From Romeriopsis sp046049545 (GTDB lineage: Bacteria; Cyanobacteriota; Cyanobacteriia; Leptolyngbyales; Leptolyngbyaceae): a stretch of 64,000 nucleotides of DNA. Numbering within the stretch: position 1 is the stretch's first letter; each line of letters starts with the position of its first letter. Location: positions 1 to 64,000 of the forward strand of contig JBJORF010000004.1 of assembly GCA_046049545.1 (NCBI GenBank), written 5' to 3'. Under the pieces are notes generated by a model that was not told the origin of the DNA, searched no databases, and was given only the letters and a program-made list of their open reading frames with translations. Positions 34,115 through 44,200 of the stretch are shown one piece after another. The position numbers and the translations under genes were made by a program.

Positions 34115-35491
34115 TTACGGAGTTGTGGGAGCATATGCACGATCGAGAAACTGGCACAATGTCCGTGAAAATATTGTACCTGTTACATAATCCTTCGGGC
34201 TTTGGGCTTGGGCGGCGGCGGCTTGCATCAGGTCTTCGATTTGTTCGTTGAGGGCGATTTCGATCGCGCTATCGAGTTGTTGTAGGCGATCGGGGGCGAT
34301 CAGCGCTGCGGCCTGCTGTTTCACGAAGGTCAATAGCTGCTGTATCATCTGGTGCCGCACATCTTCGCGAAAGGCTTTGAGATTGAGCAGGCGGCTGACT
34401 TGGAACTGGGCCTGCAACCCCACGGCTGGTGCAATTTCAGTCATCGATCGGCCTTGGCAATGGAACAGCTGTAAGGCCGTGATGAAATTCTGGGATTTAT
34501 CGCCTTTATAGCGTTGGGTTCTTGCTGTGATCACCTGCTCAAAGGCTTTACCCAAAGCATTCCCAAATTCACCCCGAAATGCCTGGAGAAAGGCCATTTG
34601 GTCATTGCCGCTGGTCTCATCTTCAGGTTCCGGTGCGGCCAAACGATCGGCGATCGTCACAGTCTCCCCAGTTTCGATCGCAATGCTGGGTAGACGGCCA
34701 GAACGACTCGCCACCCGATATTGCCGCATCTGGAAGGCCAAGGCCTGTAACTGTGCCAAAATTCCCCGTGGGGTTCCAGTATTGAGTTCCTGTTGCATGC
34801 GCTGAAGTTGTTCGGGGGTGGGAGCAGGGCAGGCCCCACGTACACCCGTTTGGCGTTGTGCGAGGCGATCGGCGCGGTAAACCTGGTGGTAGGCGGCGAG
34901 TAAAACGACGGCCCGATCGATCTCGTGGTCACTGGTTTGATGAAATTCGCGTAAGACCCGCCGCAGCTTGTTGAGATTGGTATCGTTCAGGATCGCCCAG
35001 TCGCTCAGAAGGCACACACCGCATTCCAGCAAAAATTGGTTGAGTTCGCGGTGATGTTTAACCAGCCGGATAGTCCAGGTGGTGAGGCTACCTTTGCTAG
35101 GTTCAAAGGTATTCAGAATATGCCGGGCGACGCTGATGTAATTGGGGCCTGGGGGATTGCGGCGAGGCTGCGTCTCGCGCCCATCATCATCCAACACCAG
35201 CGCAAACAAATCCTGCCGCGAAAAACCATGGTTCAAGCCGAACTGCTGCTCAAGTTGAATGCAGACCTGTTCGATTTGATTAGAAATGAAGCAGCGCAGG
35301 CAGAGATCGGCGATCGGTTGTGTTGCACTTTGCGCCAGCAGGTGGGCTTGGATTTCGGCGGGGGCGCGATCGCTGTCCAAATCACCAAACTGTTCGAGAA
35401 AAAACGCCTTTGCCGCTTCTAATTCCGTCGCCTTACGATGTCCGGTCAGATCCAGGCGGGTCAATTTCCAATACCGGGCATTACGACTCAT
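34115..35491 (-). CDS. Sigma-70-like regulatory protein of the DUF1822-linked type
   Basis: A 458-residue protein with two sigma-like regions. About 125-190 (SVARHILNTFEPSKGSLTTWTIRLVKHHRELNQFL...SDWAILNDTN) resembles region 2. About 340-395 (FITALQLFHCQGRSMTEIAPAVGLQAQFQVSRLLNLKAF) resembles a region 4 helix-turn-helix. The middle (about 215-300) is low complexity in Q and P. It is much larger than ECF factors and lacks the classic region 2.4, so it may be a divergent sigma factor or a DNA-binding relative. It is followed by DUF1822 and preceded by Hsp70-like and NTF2-like genes. Confidence 0.65.
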   Translation of the reverse strand: MSRNARYWKLTRLDLTGHRKATELEAAKAFFLEQFGDLDSDRAPAEIQAHLLAQSATQPIADLCLRCFISNQIEQVCIQLEQQFGLNHGFSRQDLFALVLDDDGRETQPRRNPPGPNYISVARHILNTFEPSKGSLTTWTIRLVKHHRELNQFLLECGVCLLSDWAILNDTNLNKLRRVLREFHQTSDHEIDRAVVLLAAYHQVYRADRLAQRQTGVRGACPAPTPEQLQRMQQELNTGTPRGILAQLQALAFQMRQYRVASRSGRLPSIAIETGETVTIADRLAAPEPEDETSGNDQMAFLQAFRGEFGNALGKAFEQVITARTQRYKGDKSQNFITALQLFHCQGRSMTEIAPAVGLQAQFQVSRLLNLKAFREDVRHQMIQQLLTFVKQQAAALIAPDRLQQLDSAIEIALNEQIEDLMQAAAAQAQSPKDYVTGTIFSRTLCQFLDRAYAPTTP

Positions 35492-35522
35492 AAGATAAAT
35501 TTATTCAATGAAATTGAGTAAG

Positions 35523-37133
35523 TTAAGCTAACTGCACGACTGGCTGATCGGCGACGAGTTCGCGCTTGGTCAATAAATCTTCTACGGTGATGCAAAGGAA
35601 TCGGGATGCATTCACCCGAAACATTACCTTAATCCGATCGCGGCCTGGATTACCAGGGGGATCGAGCAAGGCAATGCCCCGCGCGCCCGTTTGATCATTG
35701 AGGGCTTGAACGGCTTGGGCAGCGGTTTCCACCGATCGCATCACCAACCGATCGCCGTCAAAGTACACCTCCGTTTGCCCGGTCGCGCTCGCCAGTTCAC
35801 CAATAATCAGTTCGATCTCCGGCTGACCTGCCACCGATGCGCCCAAAGTCAGCTCTACGGGCTGTTCCATCGGATAGGGCTGTCCGGCGCGAATAATCGG
35901 GTGCCAGTTGTGGGCATTGATCCGGCGATCCCAGTAGCGCACGCCGTAACCGTGATAGAGAAAGTCTTTCACCTCAATGTTCTGGGTGATCTGCAATGCG
36001 CCTTGGGCGATCGCTTCAAAGGGCTTATCCGATCGGATTTTCTCGGCGGGGAAATGCTGCTGCACCCATTGTTGAACGGCAGGGATCTGGGCGCTGCCCC
36101 CGACGAGCAGCACTGCATCGATGTTCGCCAGGTCTAATTCCTGGCGCTGAAGCTGTTGGGTGATCTGGGCGATCGTCCGATCGAGCTGCTCAAAGAATTG
36201 ATTCTGTTGCAGGATCGCTTCAAATTGGGGCCGATCGAGCTGCAAATCATAGCTCTCAAAATTCGCCTCATCGAAATAGACTTCCTGGGCTTGGGCTTGT
36301 TGAGAAAGGGCAATTTTCAAGCGCTCGGCTAACCGCAGAGTCACCGGTGAAACTGCCAAATTCTGGGTTTCGACAAAATAATTCAGCACCCAGTTATCCA
36401 CATCCGACCCACCCAGGTTCAATCCCGCCTTCGCCAATACCTGTGCGACTTTCGGCTGCTGCCCCGAGGTTTCGGCAAAGGACTTGTCGCCCCACTTGAG
36501 CAGGAAGCCCAGGGCTTGCGGACTCCTTTGCTTTTGCGCGGGACTCCCGGCGAGGCGCACCACCGACAGATCCAGCGTCCCGCCGCCGAAATCAATCACC
36601 AGCAACATTTCCCGATCGGCCAGTCCATAGCCCAAGGCCGCTGCGGTCGGTTCATCCAACAATCGCACCTGGGCAATGTCCAAACTTTGGGCCAATTGCC
36701 CCAGCCACAACCGATAGGTCTCAAAGCTATCGACGGGGACGGTGAGCGTCAACGACTCGCGCATTCCCGGCTCCGTCGCCTGAAACTGCCGAATCACCTG
36801 CTCCAGATACCAACGCCCCACCTGCTCGAAGCTCACCGCCCGCGCGTCCAACTCGGGTACAAAACCCGCTACACTTGCGCCGATCCCCCGCTTAAAATTG
36901 CGGAAAAATCTGGCATTCTGCACATTATCAAGCCCCCGATCGCGCACAGCTTGACCAATTATGACGTTGCCTTGAGCGGCATCCTCGACATAAATTAGGC
37001 TCGGAATCAGGGGTGGATTGCCCGCTTGCTTCAGCGATGCAGCTTCTAAACTGAGGGTTTCCGGCGTTTGGGTGGCAGCGTTCCAGCGAGTGACGACGGT
37101 GTTGCTGGTGCCAAAGTCGATCGCGTAGGACAT
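35523..37133 (-). CDS. Hsp70 (DnaK-like) family protein
   Basis: A 536-residue actin/Hsp70-fold ATPase. Phosphate-binding motifs: AIDFGTSNTVV (about 4-14), LLVIDFGGGTLDLSVV (about 183-198) and VLLVGGSAQIPAVQQW (about 337-352). LLDEPTAAALGYGL precedes the second. The C-terminal 140 residues replace the normal substrate-binding domain with a beta-rich region unlike DnaK. It is thus a divergent Hsp70, probably with a dedicated client. It sits 7 bp downstream of the secreted NTF2-like gene and upstream of the sigma-like gene, all in the same direction, suggesting one operon. Confidence 0.85.
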   Translation of the reverse strand: MSYAIDFGTSNTVVTRWNAATQTPETLSLEAASLKQAGNPPLIPSLIYVEDAAQGNVIIGQAVRDRGLDNVQNARFFRNFKRGIGASVAGFVPELDARAVSFEQVGRWYLEQVIRQFQATEPGMRESLTLTVPVDSFETYRLWLGQLAQSLDIAQVRLLDEPTAAALGYGLADREMLLVIDFGGGTLDLSVVRLAGSPAQKQRSPQALGFLLKWGDKSFAETSGQQPKVAQVLAKAGLNLGGSDVDNWVLNYFVETQNLAVSPVTLRLAERLKIALSQQAQAQEVYFDEANFESYDLQLDRPQFEAILQQNQFFEQLDRTIAQITQQLQRQELDLANIDAVLLVGGSAQIPAVQQWVQQHFPAEKIRSDKPFEAIAQGALQITQNIEVKDFLYHGYGVRYWDRRINAHNWHPIIRAGQPYPMEQPVELTLGASVAGQPEIELIIGELASATGQTEVYFDGDRLVMRSVETAAQAVQALNDQTGARGIALLDPPGNPGRDRIKVMFRVNASRFLCITVEDLLTKRELVADQPVVQLA

Positions 37134-37140
37134 CGTACCG

Positions 37141-38010
37141 TTACTCCACCACGCGCAACCGTTGGGTGACGATCGTCAGGCCCGCATCATGCCGCATGAG
37201 CACGGCTGAGAGCCAGCGATTTTCGGGGGCTTTTGGAGCTTGGGCGGACTTAAAAAAACCGCCTGCCCGAAGGCGTTTCAGATTGACAGACTGCATTTTA
37301 GGATCGGGGCGATTCAGCCGAATAAAATTCCGGTTGCCGACCAATTCGAGGACCGTTGGCAGTTCCAACTGTAAGGGTTTGGGTTGGGTGAACTGGTTGG
37401 CCGTGACGGGTTGGTCGAGAATTTCGCCCATCAGGATGTCACCATCGAGCGGTTCTTGGACGATCGCTTCGTAGGTGTAACGCTCACCCACTTTCACGGT
37501 TTCGGGCAGGTTGATCGTCACGGTGGGCGGACGTTCTCCGATTGTCAGTCTGGTCTGTTCCGAGAGGATTTCCTGCTGCACCAGTTTGTCATCCTGCCAG
37601 CGTTGGCGCGATCGCAACGTGATATCGACTTTCAACGTCCGGCCATCCTGTTCTTGGTCGCCCGTGATCCGCATCAGCGTTTCCACGTCAGTCCCTTGAC
37701 CTTGAGGACTGGCTTGCAGCACTTCGGTTCTGTAGGTGAGCTGGGGATATTGCTGCCAGAGTTGACGCACCGATTGACTGAGGGTTTCGCGGTTGAGGCC
37801 GTCGTTATTGGTAAATTCCAAGCCGTAGAACTGCAATAGGCTGTCGCGATCGCGGGCATTTGCCGCCTGATCCATTTTGTTGTGCAACTGCTGCAAATGC
37901 TGATTTAAGCCATCCGTCATCGCGGCCTCAGCCGGCGCTACCCCCGCAATCAGCATTGCGATCGCCCCGACTCGCCCGAATCCGTTCCGCTTTACCCAAA
38001 AACCCGCCAT
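37141..38010 (-). CDS. Secreted NTF2-like protein, unknown function
   Basis: A 289-residue protein with a signal peptide (about 12-30, AIAMLIAGVAPAEAAM). An NTF2/SnoaL-like alpha-beta domain follows (about 35-155: LQQLHNKMDQAANARDRDSLLQFYGLEFTNND, LRSRQRWQDDKLVQQEILSE). The C-terminal half is a beta-rich domain with PPTVTINLPETVKVGERYTYEAIV (about 165-190). It is the first gene of the Hsp70/sigma-like/DUF1822 group and faces murG on the other strand. The exact family name is uncertain. Confidence 0.65.
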   Translation of the reverse strand: MAGFWVKRNGFGRVGAIAMLIAGVAPAEAAMTDGLNQHLQQLHNKMDQAANARDRDSLLQFYGLEFTNNDGLNRETLSQSVRQLWQQYPQLTYRTEVLQASPQGQGTDVETLMRITGDQEQDGRTLKVDITLRSRQRWQDDKLVQQEILSEQTRLTIGERPPTVTINLPETVKVGERYTYEAIVQEPLDGDILMGEILDQPVTANQFTQPKPLQLELPTVLELVGNRNFIRLNRPDPKMQSVNLKRLRAGGFFKSAQAPKAPENRWLSAVLMRHDAGLTIVTQRLRVVE

Positions 38011-38139
38011 ATCAAATCCACGACTCAGAATAAACCTTGCCCATCAGTATAGACGAGGCCGATCGGAGGCGGATCGACCGGATACGTTTATTTATTGCTA
38101 CACTGCCACAGACCCCATCGCAGTGACTTTTACCGCGCC

Positions 38140-39237
38140 GTGAATCAGTCCGCTTCTCCCCGTCTCTTGATTGCTGCCAGTGGTACTGGGGGCCATTTAT
38201 TTCCGGCGCTGGCGGTGGCCGAACGTCTGCCGGACTACAGCATCGAATGGCTGGGGGTGCCGGGGCGGATGGAGAATCGCGTCATTCCGGATCTGTATCC
38301 CCTGAATATCATTGATGTGGGTGGCTTTCAGAAGAAGGCGATCGGGCATATTCTCAGCGTCCTGATCCGCTTTATCAAGTCCATTTTCCAAACCCGCAAA
38401 CTGCTGAAGCAAGGCAAATTTGATGCGGTATTCACCACTGGAGGGTATATCTCTGCGCCTGCGATCATTGCAGCCCGCTGGCTGGGGCTACCCGTGCTGC
38501 TCCATGAGTCGAATGCGTTACCCGGCAAAGTGACGCGACTGTTCACGCCCTGGTGCAGCGAAGTGATTGTTGGGTTTCCCATCGCCAAAACGCGGCTGCA
38601 AAAAGGCAACGTCACCTACGGTGGCACCCCTGTGCGAAAGCAATTTTTTACCGAACGATCGGCCCCCTTAGATGACCTCGGCATTCCCGCTGGGGTACCT
38701 GTGATCACGATCGTTGGCGGCAGTCAAGGGGCCGTTGCCGTGAATCAGGTTGTGCGGGAATGTGCCCCAGCCTGGATCGAAGCCGGAGCCTGGGTCGTGC
38801 ATCAAACCGGGGACAATGACCCGGATGTGGCCCAATATCAGCATCCGCATTACCTAACGTTGCCGTTCTACAACAAGATCGCCGCCCTGCTGGAGCGATC
38901 GGACTTGGTGATCAGTCGAGCCGGGGCCGCAACGGTGACGGAACTCGCGCTGACGGGGACTCCCGCGATTCTCGTGCCTTATCCTTTCGCCGCAGAAGAC
39001 CACCAAACCTTTAATGCCCGCGTCTTTGCCGATGCCGGGGCGGGCGACTTGATGCCCCAGGGCGATCTGGATGCCGTCAAGCTACGCGATCGGGTGTTGG
39101 AATTAATCGCTCAGCCCGCAACCTTGAAGCAAATGTCGGCGCAAGCCTTGGCGATCGCGCTGCCGGAAAGTGCCGATCAGGTGGCGGCCTTACTGCGGGG
39201 TTACGTCGGGGGTGACGTCGATCAGGCCAATGCTTAG
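38140..39237 (+). CDS. murG: UDP-GlcNAc:lipid I N-acetylglucosaminyltransferase
   Basis: MurG (365 aa) converts lipid I to lipid II on the inner face of the membrane in peptidoglycan synthesis. Signatures: LLIAASGTGGHLFPALAVAERL (the GGH loop, about 9-30), VFTTGGYISAPAIIAA (about 103), LHESNALPGKVTRLF, VVGGSQGAVAVNQ-type loop (IVGGSQG) and the UDP-GlcNAc binding ISRAGAATVTELALTGTPAILVPYPFAAEDHQTFNA (about 265-300). The GTG at 38140 fits the family start. It faces the NTF2-like gene. Confidence 0.95.
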   Translation: MNQSASPRLLIAASGTGGHLFPALAVAERLPDYSIEWLGVPGRMENRVIPDLYPLNIIDVGGFQKKAIGHILSVLIRFIKSIFQTRKLLKQGKFDAVFTTGGYISAPAIIAARWLGLPVLLHESNALPGKVTRLFTPWCSEVIVGFPIAKTRLQKGNVTYGGTPVRKQFFTERSAPLDDLGIPAGVPVITIVGGSQGAVAVNQVVRECAPAWIEAGAWVVHQTGDNDPDVAQYQHPHYLTLPFYNKIAALLERSDLVISRAGAATVTELALTGTPAILVPYPFAAEDHQTFNARVFADAGAGDLMPQGDLDAVKLRDRVLELIAQPATLKQMSAQALAIALPESADQVAALLRGYVGGDVDQANA

Positions 39238-39379
39238 TCTGCGTTCGATAGGGCAAACTCGATTTCTTATATCAGTAAAAAATCACCTAAACCCCGATCG
39301 ATTCCCGTGCATTAAAGGTTCAAAGCCATCCCGTCGGCGATTATAATTGGGGGGCGAATTATCCTGCGAGAGGTCGCTC

Positions 39380-39742
39380 GTGTTTGTCTTAAGTGGCTAC
39401 GAATATTTTCTGGGGTTCTTACTCATTTGCAGTATGGTGCCGCTATTGGCGCTGTCTGCATCGCGGTTATTGCGTCCGGCCCGTCGCGGCCCGGAACGCC
39501 GCACGACCTATGAATCGGGGATGGAACCCGTGGGCGGCGCTTGGATTCAGTTCAATATCCGCTACTACATGTTCGCCTTGGTATTTGTGGTCTTTGATGT
39601 GGAGACGGTGTTTCTCTACCCCTGGGCCGTGGCGTTTAATCAATTGGGATTACTCGCATTTATCGAAGCCCTGATTTTCATTGCCATTCTGGTGGTGGGT
39701 TTGGTTTATGCATGGCGTAAAGGCGCATTGGAGTGGTCATGA
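39380..39742 (+). CDS. ndhC: NAD(P)H-quinone oxidoreductase subunit 3
   Basis: NdhC (120 aa) is a membrane subunit of the photosynthetic NDH-1 complex, which carries out cyclic electron flow and respiration in thylakoids. The start GTG 39380 gives the family N-terminus MFVLSGYEYFLGFLLICSMVP. The conserved YESGMEPVGGAWIQFNIRYYMFALVFVVFDVETVFLYPWA follows. Three helices are visible. The stop overlaps the ndhK start (ATGA), the usual cyanobacterial ndhC-K-J operon. Confidence 0.95.
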   Translation: MFVLSGYEYFLGFLLICSMVPLLALSASRLLRPARRGPERRTTYESGMEPVGGAWIQFNIRYYMFALVFVVFDVETVFLYPWAVAFNQLGLLAFIEALIFIAILVVGLVYAWRKGALEWS

Positions 39743-40428
39743 GCGAGCAGATGATGAATCCGGTACAGCGACCGGAAGTTACCCAAGAATTATCCGAAAA
39801 TGTGATTTTGACCACAGTCGATGACCTCTATAACTGGGCGCGGTTGTCCAGCCTGTGGCCCTTGCTCTACGGCACGGCCTGCTGCTTTATCGAGTTTGCA
39901 GCCTTGCTCGGTTCGCGCTTTGACTTCGATCGCTTCGGCCTCGTGCCCCGATCGACCCCTCGCCAAGCGGACTTAATCATCACAGCGGGCACGGTCACGA
40001 TGAAGATGGCCCCGGCTCTGGTGCGGCTCTACGAACAGATGCCGGAACCGAAGTATGTGATTGCCATGGGTGCCTGCACGATTACGGGCGGCATGTTCAG
40101 TGTTGATTCGCCGAGCGCCGTGCGTGGCGTAGACAAGCTAATCCCTGTGGATGTTTATCTGCCGGGTTGCCCGCCCCGTCCCGAAGCGATCATCGACGCA
40201 ATCATCAAACTGCGCAAAAAGATTGCCAACGACTCCATCCAAGAGCGCGGCAAAATCCGTCAAACCCACCGCTACTACAGCACCACTCACTCAATGAAGC
40301 CGATGCCCGCGATCACCGATGGCGTGTATCTGCAAGCGGCTAGCCGTCAAGCCCCGCCGCTGGAGCTGATGGAAGCCATGGGTATGGAAGTACCCGCGAT
40401 CGCCGCACCGCAAAAGCAGGAGGCATAG
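39739..40428 (+). CDS. ndhK: NAD(P)H-quinone oxidoreductase subunit K
   Basis: NdhK (229 aa) carries the terminal 4Fe-4S cluster N2 of NDH-1. Cysteine ligands are visible at C48 and C49 (YGTACCFIEF), in MGACTITGGMF and in LPGCPPRPEA. The start ATG 39739 overlaps the ndhC stop by four bases. Fold and spacing match the family. The C-terminal tail after TDGVYLQAASRQAPP is variable and contains many Met/Ala residues. Confidence 0.96.
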   Translation: MSEQMMNPVQRPEVTQELSENVILTTVDDLYNWARLSSLWPLLYGTACCFIEFAALLGSRFDFDRFGLVPRSTPRQADLIITAGTVTMKMAPALVRLYEQMPEPKYVIAMGACTITGGMFSVDSPSAVRGVDKLIPVDVYLPGCPPRPEAIIDAIIKLRKKIANDSIQERGKIRQTHRYYSTTHSMKPMPAITDGVYLQAASRQAPPLELMEAMGMEVPAIAAPQKQEA

Positions 40429-40431
40429 GTC

Positions 40432-40983
40432 ATGGCCGAAGAAATTACCCCTCAGAATACACCCCCAGCAACACCAGCACCGAGCGCCGAAACCGCCGCG
40501 ATCGTCGAAGCCGGAAAAACCTCAACTTGGCTGACCAACCAGGGGTTTGATCATCAGTTTGAAGGACGCGGTTCCGACGGCGTTGAGCTAATCAGCATCG
40601 ATCGGGAATTGCTGTTGCCCTTTGCGACGGCACTCTCTGCCTATGGGTTCAACTACCTGCAATGCCAGGGAGCCTACGACTGTGGTGCGGGTCAGGATTT
40701 GGTGAGTTTTTACCATTTGGTCAAGCTCGATGACAACGCCGATCGGCCCGATGAAGTGCGGCTGAAGGTGACGATCCCGCGCGAAGATCCCCAGGTGGCC
40801 TCGGTCTACTGGATTTGGCCCTCGGCGGATTGGCAGGAGCGCGAGTCCTACGACATGTATGGCATTACCTATAATGGCCACCCCAACCTCAAGCGGATTC
40901 TGATGCCGGAGGATTGGGTCGGCTATCCGTTGCGGAAGGACTACATTTCGCCGGATTTCTACGAGTTACAGGACGCTTACTAG
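40432..40983 (+). CDS. ndhJ: NAD(P)H-quinone oxidoreductase subunit J
   Basis: NdhJ (183 aa) is a peripheral subunit of NDH-1 homologous to the 30-kDa subunit of complex I. The family signature WPSADWQERESYDMYGITYNGHPNLKRILMPEDWVGYPLRKDY (about 126-168) is intact. The N-terminal 30 residues are a Pro/Ala-rich extension. It starts 3 bp after ndhK and closes the operon. Confidence 0.96.
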   Translation: MAEEITPQNTPPATPAPSAETAAIVEAGKTSTWLTNQGFDHQFEGRGSDGVELISIDRELLLPFATALSAYGFNYLQCQGAYDCGAGQDLVSFYHLVKLDDNADRPDEVRLKVTIPREDPQVASVYWIWPSADWQERESYDMYGITYNGHPNLKRILMPEDWVGYPLRKDYISPDFYELQDAY

Positions 40984-40987
40984 GGTT

Positions 40988-41095
40988 GGTCGTGGGTTTC
41001 GGCTGTCGCTCAACCCACTGGATCTGGGTTGGGACTGGAGCGGTCGTGGGTTTCGGCTGTCGCTCAACCCACTGGATCTGGGGTGGGGAGCATGG
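40988..41095. repeat. 54-bp tandem repeat downstream of ndhJ
   Basis: Two units begin at 40988 and 41042 with 41 identical bases each (GGTCGTGGGTTTCGGCTGTC, then GCTCAACCCACTGGATCTGGG). Each holds a GTGGGTT...AACCCAC inverted pair. Further on, 41121-41217 carries two or three copies of GCTGAGCCACGCCGAAGCC. The whole 232-bp gap before the kinase gene is repetitive and has no gene. Confidence 0.8.
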
Positions 41096-41215
41096 CCAGG
41101 ATCGTTATGCTGTACCTACCCACCGAGGGCTGAGCCACGCCGAAGCCCGACTCAATCCCCCACACTCACCCACCGCTGGCTGAGCCACGCCGAAGCCAGC
41201 CACGCCGAAGCCCGA

Positions 41216-44200
41216 CTATTCTGATAACCAGGCACCGTCGATGAAGTCCAATTGGGTTTCATCGATTTTTGGTTCCGGGGTCGCTTCGCTGGCGATCGGT
41301 AGGATGATCGTGAAGGTGGTACCTTCTCCGGGAGTTGACTCGCAGAGCAGTTGGCCTTGATGCTTTTCGACGATGATTTGGTGGCTGATTGAGAGTCCGA
41401 GGCCCGTGCCTGCACCCTTGGGTTTGGTCGTAAAAAATGCCTCAAAGATTTTTTGGCGGGTGGCATCGTCCATACCGGGGCCATTATCTTGAATCCGAAT
41501 CGCGATCGTTTCGGCATCGGCCAACAGGGTGGTTACGATGATTTCTCCAGGATGGTTGCGGTTCGATTCAAAGTCGCACGATGCAGCGGTTTCGTCGATT
41601 GCGTCGATCGCATTGGCAATCAAGTTCATCACCACTTGGTTGAGCTGACTGGGATAGCACAGCACCGGGGGCAATTCCCCAAATTCACTGACCAGATTGA
41701 TCGCGGGCCGATCGCGGTTCGCCCCGAGGCGCGATCGCAAAATCATTAATGTCCCTTCGATGCCACTTTGAATATTCGCAAATTCCTTGGTATCGCCATC
41801 GGTGCGGGAAAAATCACGGAGGGAACTGACGATCGTTTGAATCCGATCGCTGCCCAAAGTCATTGAACTCAGGAGCTTGGGCAAATCTTCGCGCACGTAG
41901 TCCAGGTCGATCGTTTCCAGGTAGGTTTGGAGATCGGTCGGGGGCTCGGGGCATAGGGCCTGATAGCGATCGAGCAAGCTAAAGAGCTGTTCAATGTACT
42001 GGTTGGCATAGTCCAGATTGCCCTGAATGAAGTTGAGCGGATTTTTCACCTCATGGGCGACCCCGGCAACCAACTGGCCAAGACCGGACATTTTCTCAGT
42101 TTGTACCAGTTGGGCCTGAGTTTGCTTGAGATCCTGGAGGGCAGCTTCCAGCTCATCGGTTTTGTGTTGAAGTTGCTGCTGCGATCGCTGCAATTCCTGG
42201 TTCTTGGCCTCGACTTCGGTTAAATGCTGCTGCATGTTCTGGTACAGCTGGGCATTTTCTACGGAAATCGAGACTTGGGCGGTTAGGAGCCGAACGACTT
42301 CCAACTGTGCAGGCGTGAAAGCCCCGGCCACTAATCGATTTTCCAGATACAAAATCCCCGTCTGTTTGCCCTGATAAATAATTGGGAAACAGAGCACCGA
42401 CTTGAGCTTATGGGCATGAATATAGGTATCCGCCGCAAAGCGCAGATCTTCACTCGCGGCATTCAACAAAATCGTCTCGCGAGTGCGTTCTACATAGGTA
42501 ATCAGATTGAGCGGTAAGGCTTCTGGGGTGAGTGGCGTTTGCTTCAGGGTGCAGACGATCGCGGCTTGTTCAACGCTGCCTTCGGCTTCGATCAACCAGT
42601 GATCAGGGTGGCGAATCAGGAGGCTGCCGCGTTCCGCCCCTGCGCTTTCCATCAGAATCGTCAGCAATTTTTCGAGCAGGCTACTGTAGACGATTTCACT
42701 CGATAGCGCTTGGGATGCCTTCAGTACTGTCATCCAGTCGAGACTGGGGAGCCGCTGGGGCAAGATTCTGTCATTGGGAAGGGCGAGACAGTTGGCTGAA
42801 TCCATAAAGCTCCCGCGCCAGGTCAGCAGTGAGCGATATTGCTGTTGGAGGGCGTTGGTTTTGGCGATCGCACCCCAGCGTTGGTAGGCGACGCAGGCAT
42901 CGTGCAAGTAGGCCCGGGCAATGCGCTGATGCTGTTGACCCCAGTAATATTCGCCAGCTAGCTCATTGGCGATCGCGCAGATTTGCAGCATGTTCTGGAC
43001 TTGGGCCAGTCCGATCGCCTCATCGTAATGGCAAGTCGGGTCATCGCCATTAATTCGATCAAGTTCCCCGGCCAGCACATGCCAGCGGGCCCCAAAGTTC
43101 GTCGGGCAATGGTAGTGCCAGCGCTGGAGGCGCTGGAGACAATCAACCAGAATTGCATGGTACCTTTCCTGGTCAGCAGCATCGGCTTGATCGTATAGGG
43201 CCGCCACCGTCAGGCCGTAGAAGAAGTAATGGTCAATCACCACTGCTGGGCCAAAGTGAGCATTCACTAATTCAGCGGAAGCCTGGGCGGTTTCCAGGGC
43301 CATCGGATAGTAGCCAAATAGATAGAGGCTCTGGGTTTTGTAGATGTAGTAGCGGCTGCGGGTGGGATTTGGGGTTTGGGGATCGTACAATTGCTGTTGG
43401 ATGCTTGCTTCTGCTACTTCGATCGAGCTGAAGCTGGCTGCATCCTGGGTCAAGCCTTGGAGGTTCCGAATAAACTGCAACTTCACCATCGCATCCAGTT
43501 GCATGGTGCGATGCTGCCGCTGCGCCGCAAATTGACCGAGCAGTTGAATTTCGGCTTGGGTCGCGTCGAGGAAGTTGCCTGCGAGCAGCGCGACATCGAT
43601 TTTGAGCACCTGGGCGTAGAGGGCATAGAGCAACTCGCCCATCTGCTGGCAATGCTGAAACGCCACTTGGAGGTGCTGTTGACATTCGGCAAAGGGCACC
43701 CGCCAATGGGCCAGTAGTCCCCCATAGCTGAAATGGGTCAAGCCTTGCATCGCTTGAAACAGCTGGCTGAGTTCGAGGGCGACTTGGCCGAGCTGATGCC
43801 CCCGTTCGTATTCCCCAAAGCCGGAGGAGAGAATTGTGCCGTAGGCGATATAAGCATAGGCCGATCGCTCGGTATTGCCATACTGGATGGAGCGGCGCAC
43901 CATTTCAACGATCGCCCAGCGATAGCGCGACTGATCCTGGGAAATGGTCGCGGCAGCAAAATATTGCAGGAGTCGCAGGATTTGCTGCATGGTCCGATCG
44001 GTGCAAGTGGGCAAGGCCAAGAAATAGGCGGGGGAATGGTTGAGGATTTCCTGGCTGAGGGTATTAAAGGCTGCGAGCACTGCCGCTTCGGTGAGGGTCT
44101 CGGGCAGCGCCACCCCCAGTTTGATCAGCCCCATTTGGCCCACCGCTTGGGCTTCCTCGTAGCGGTTTTGGTTGAGGTAGCACACCATTTGCACCGCATA

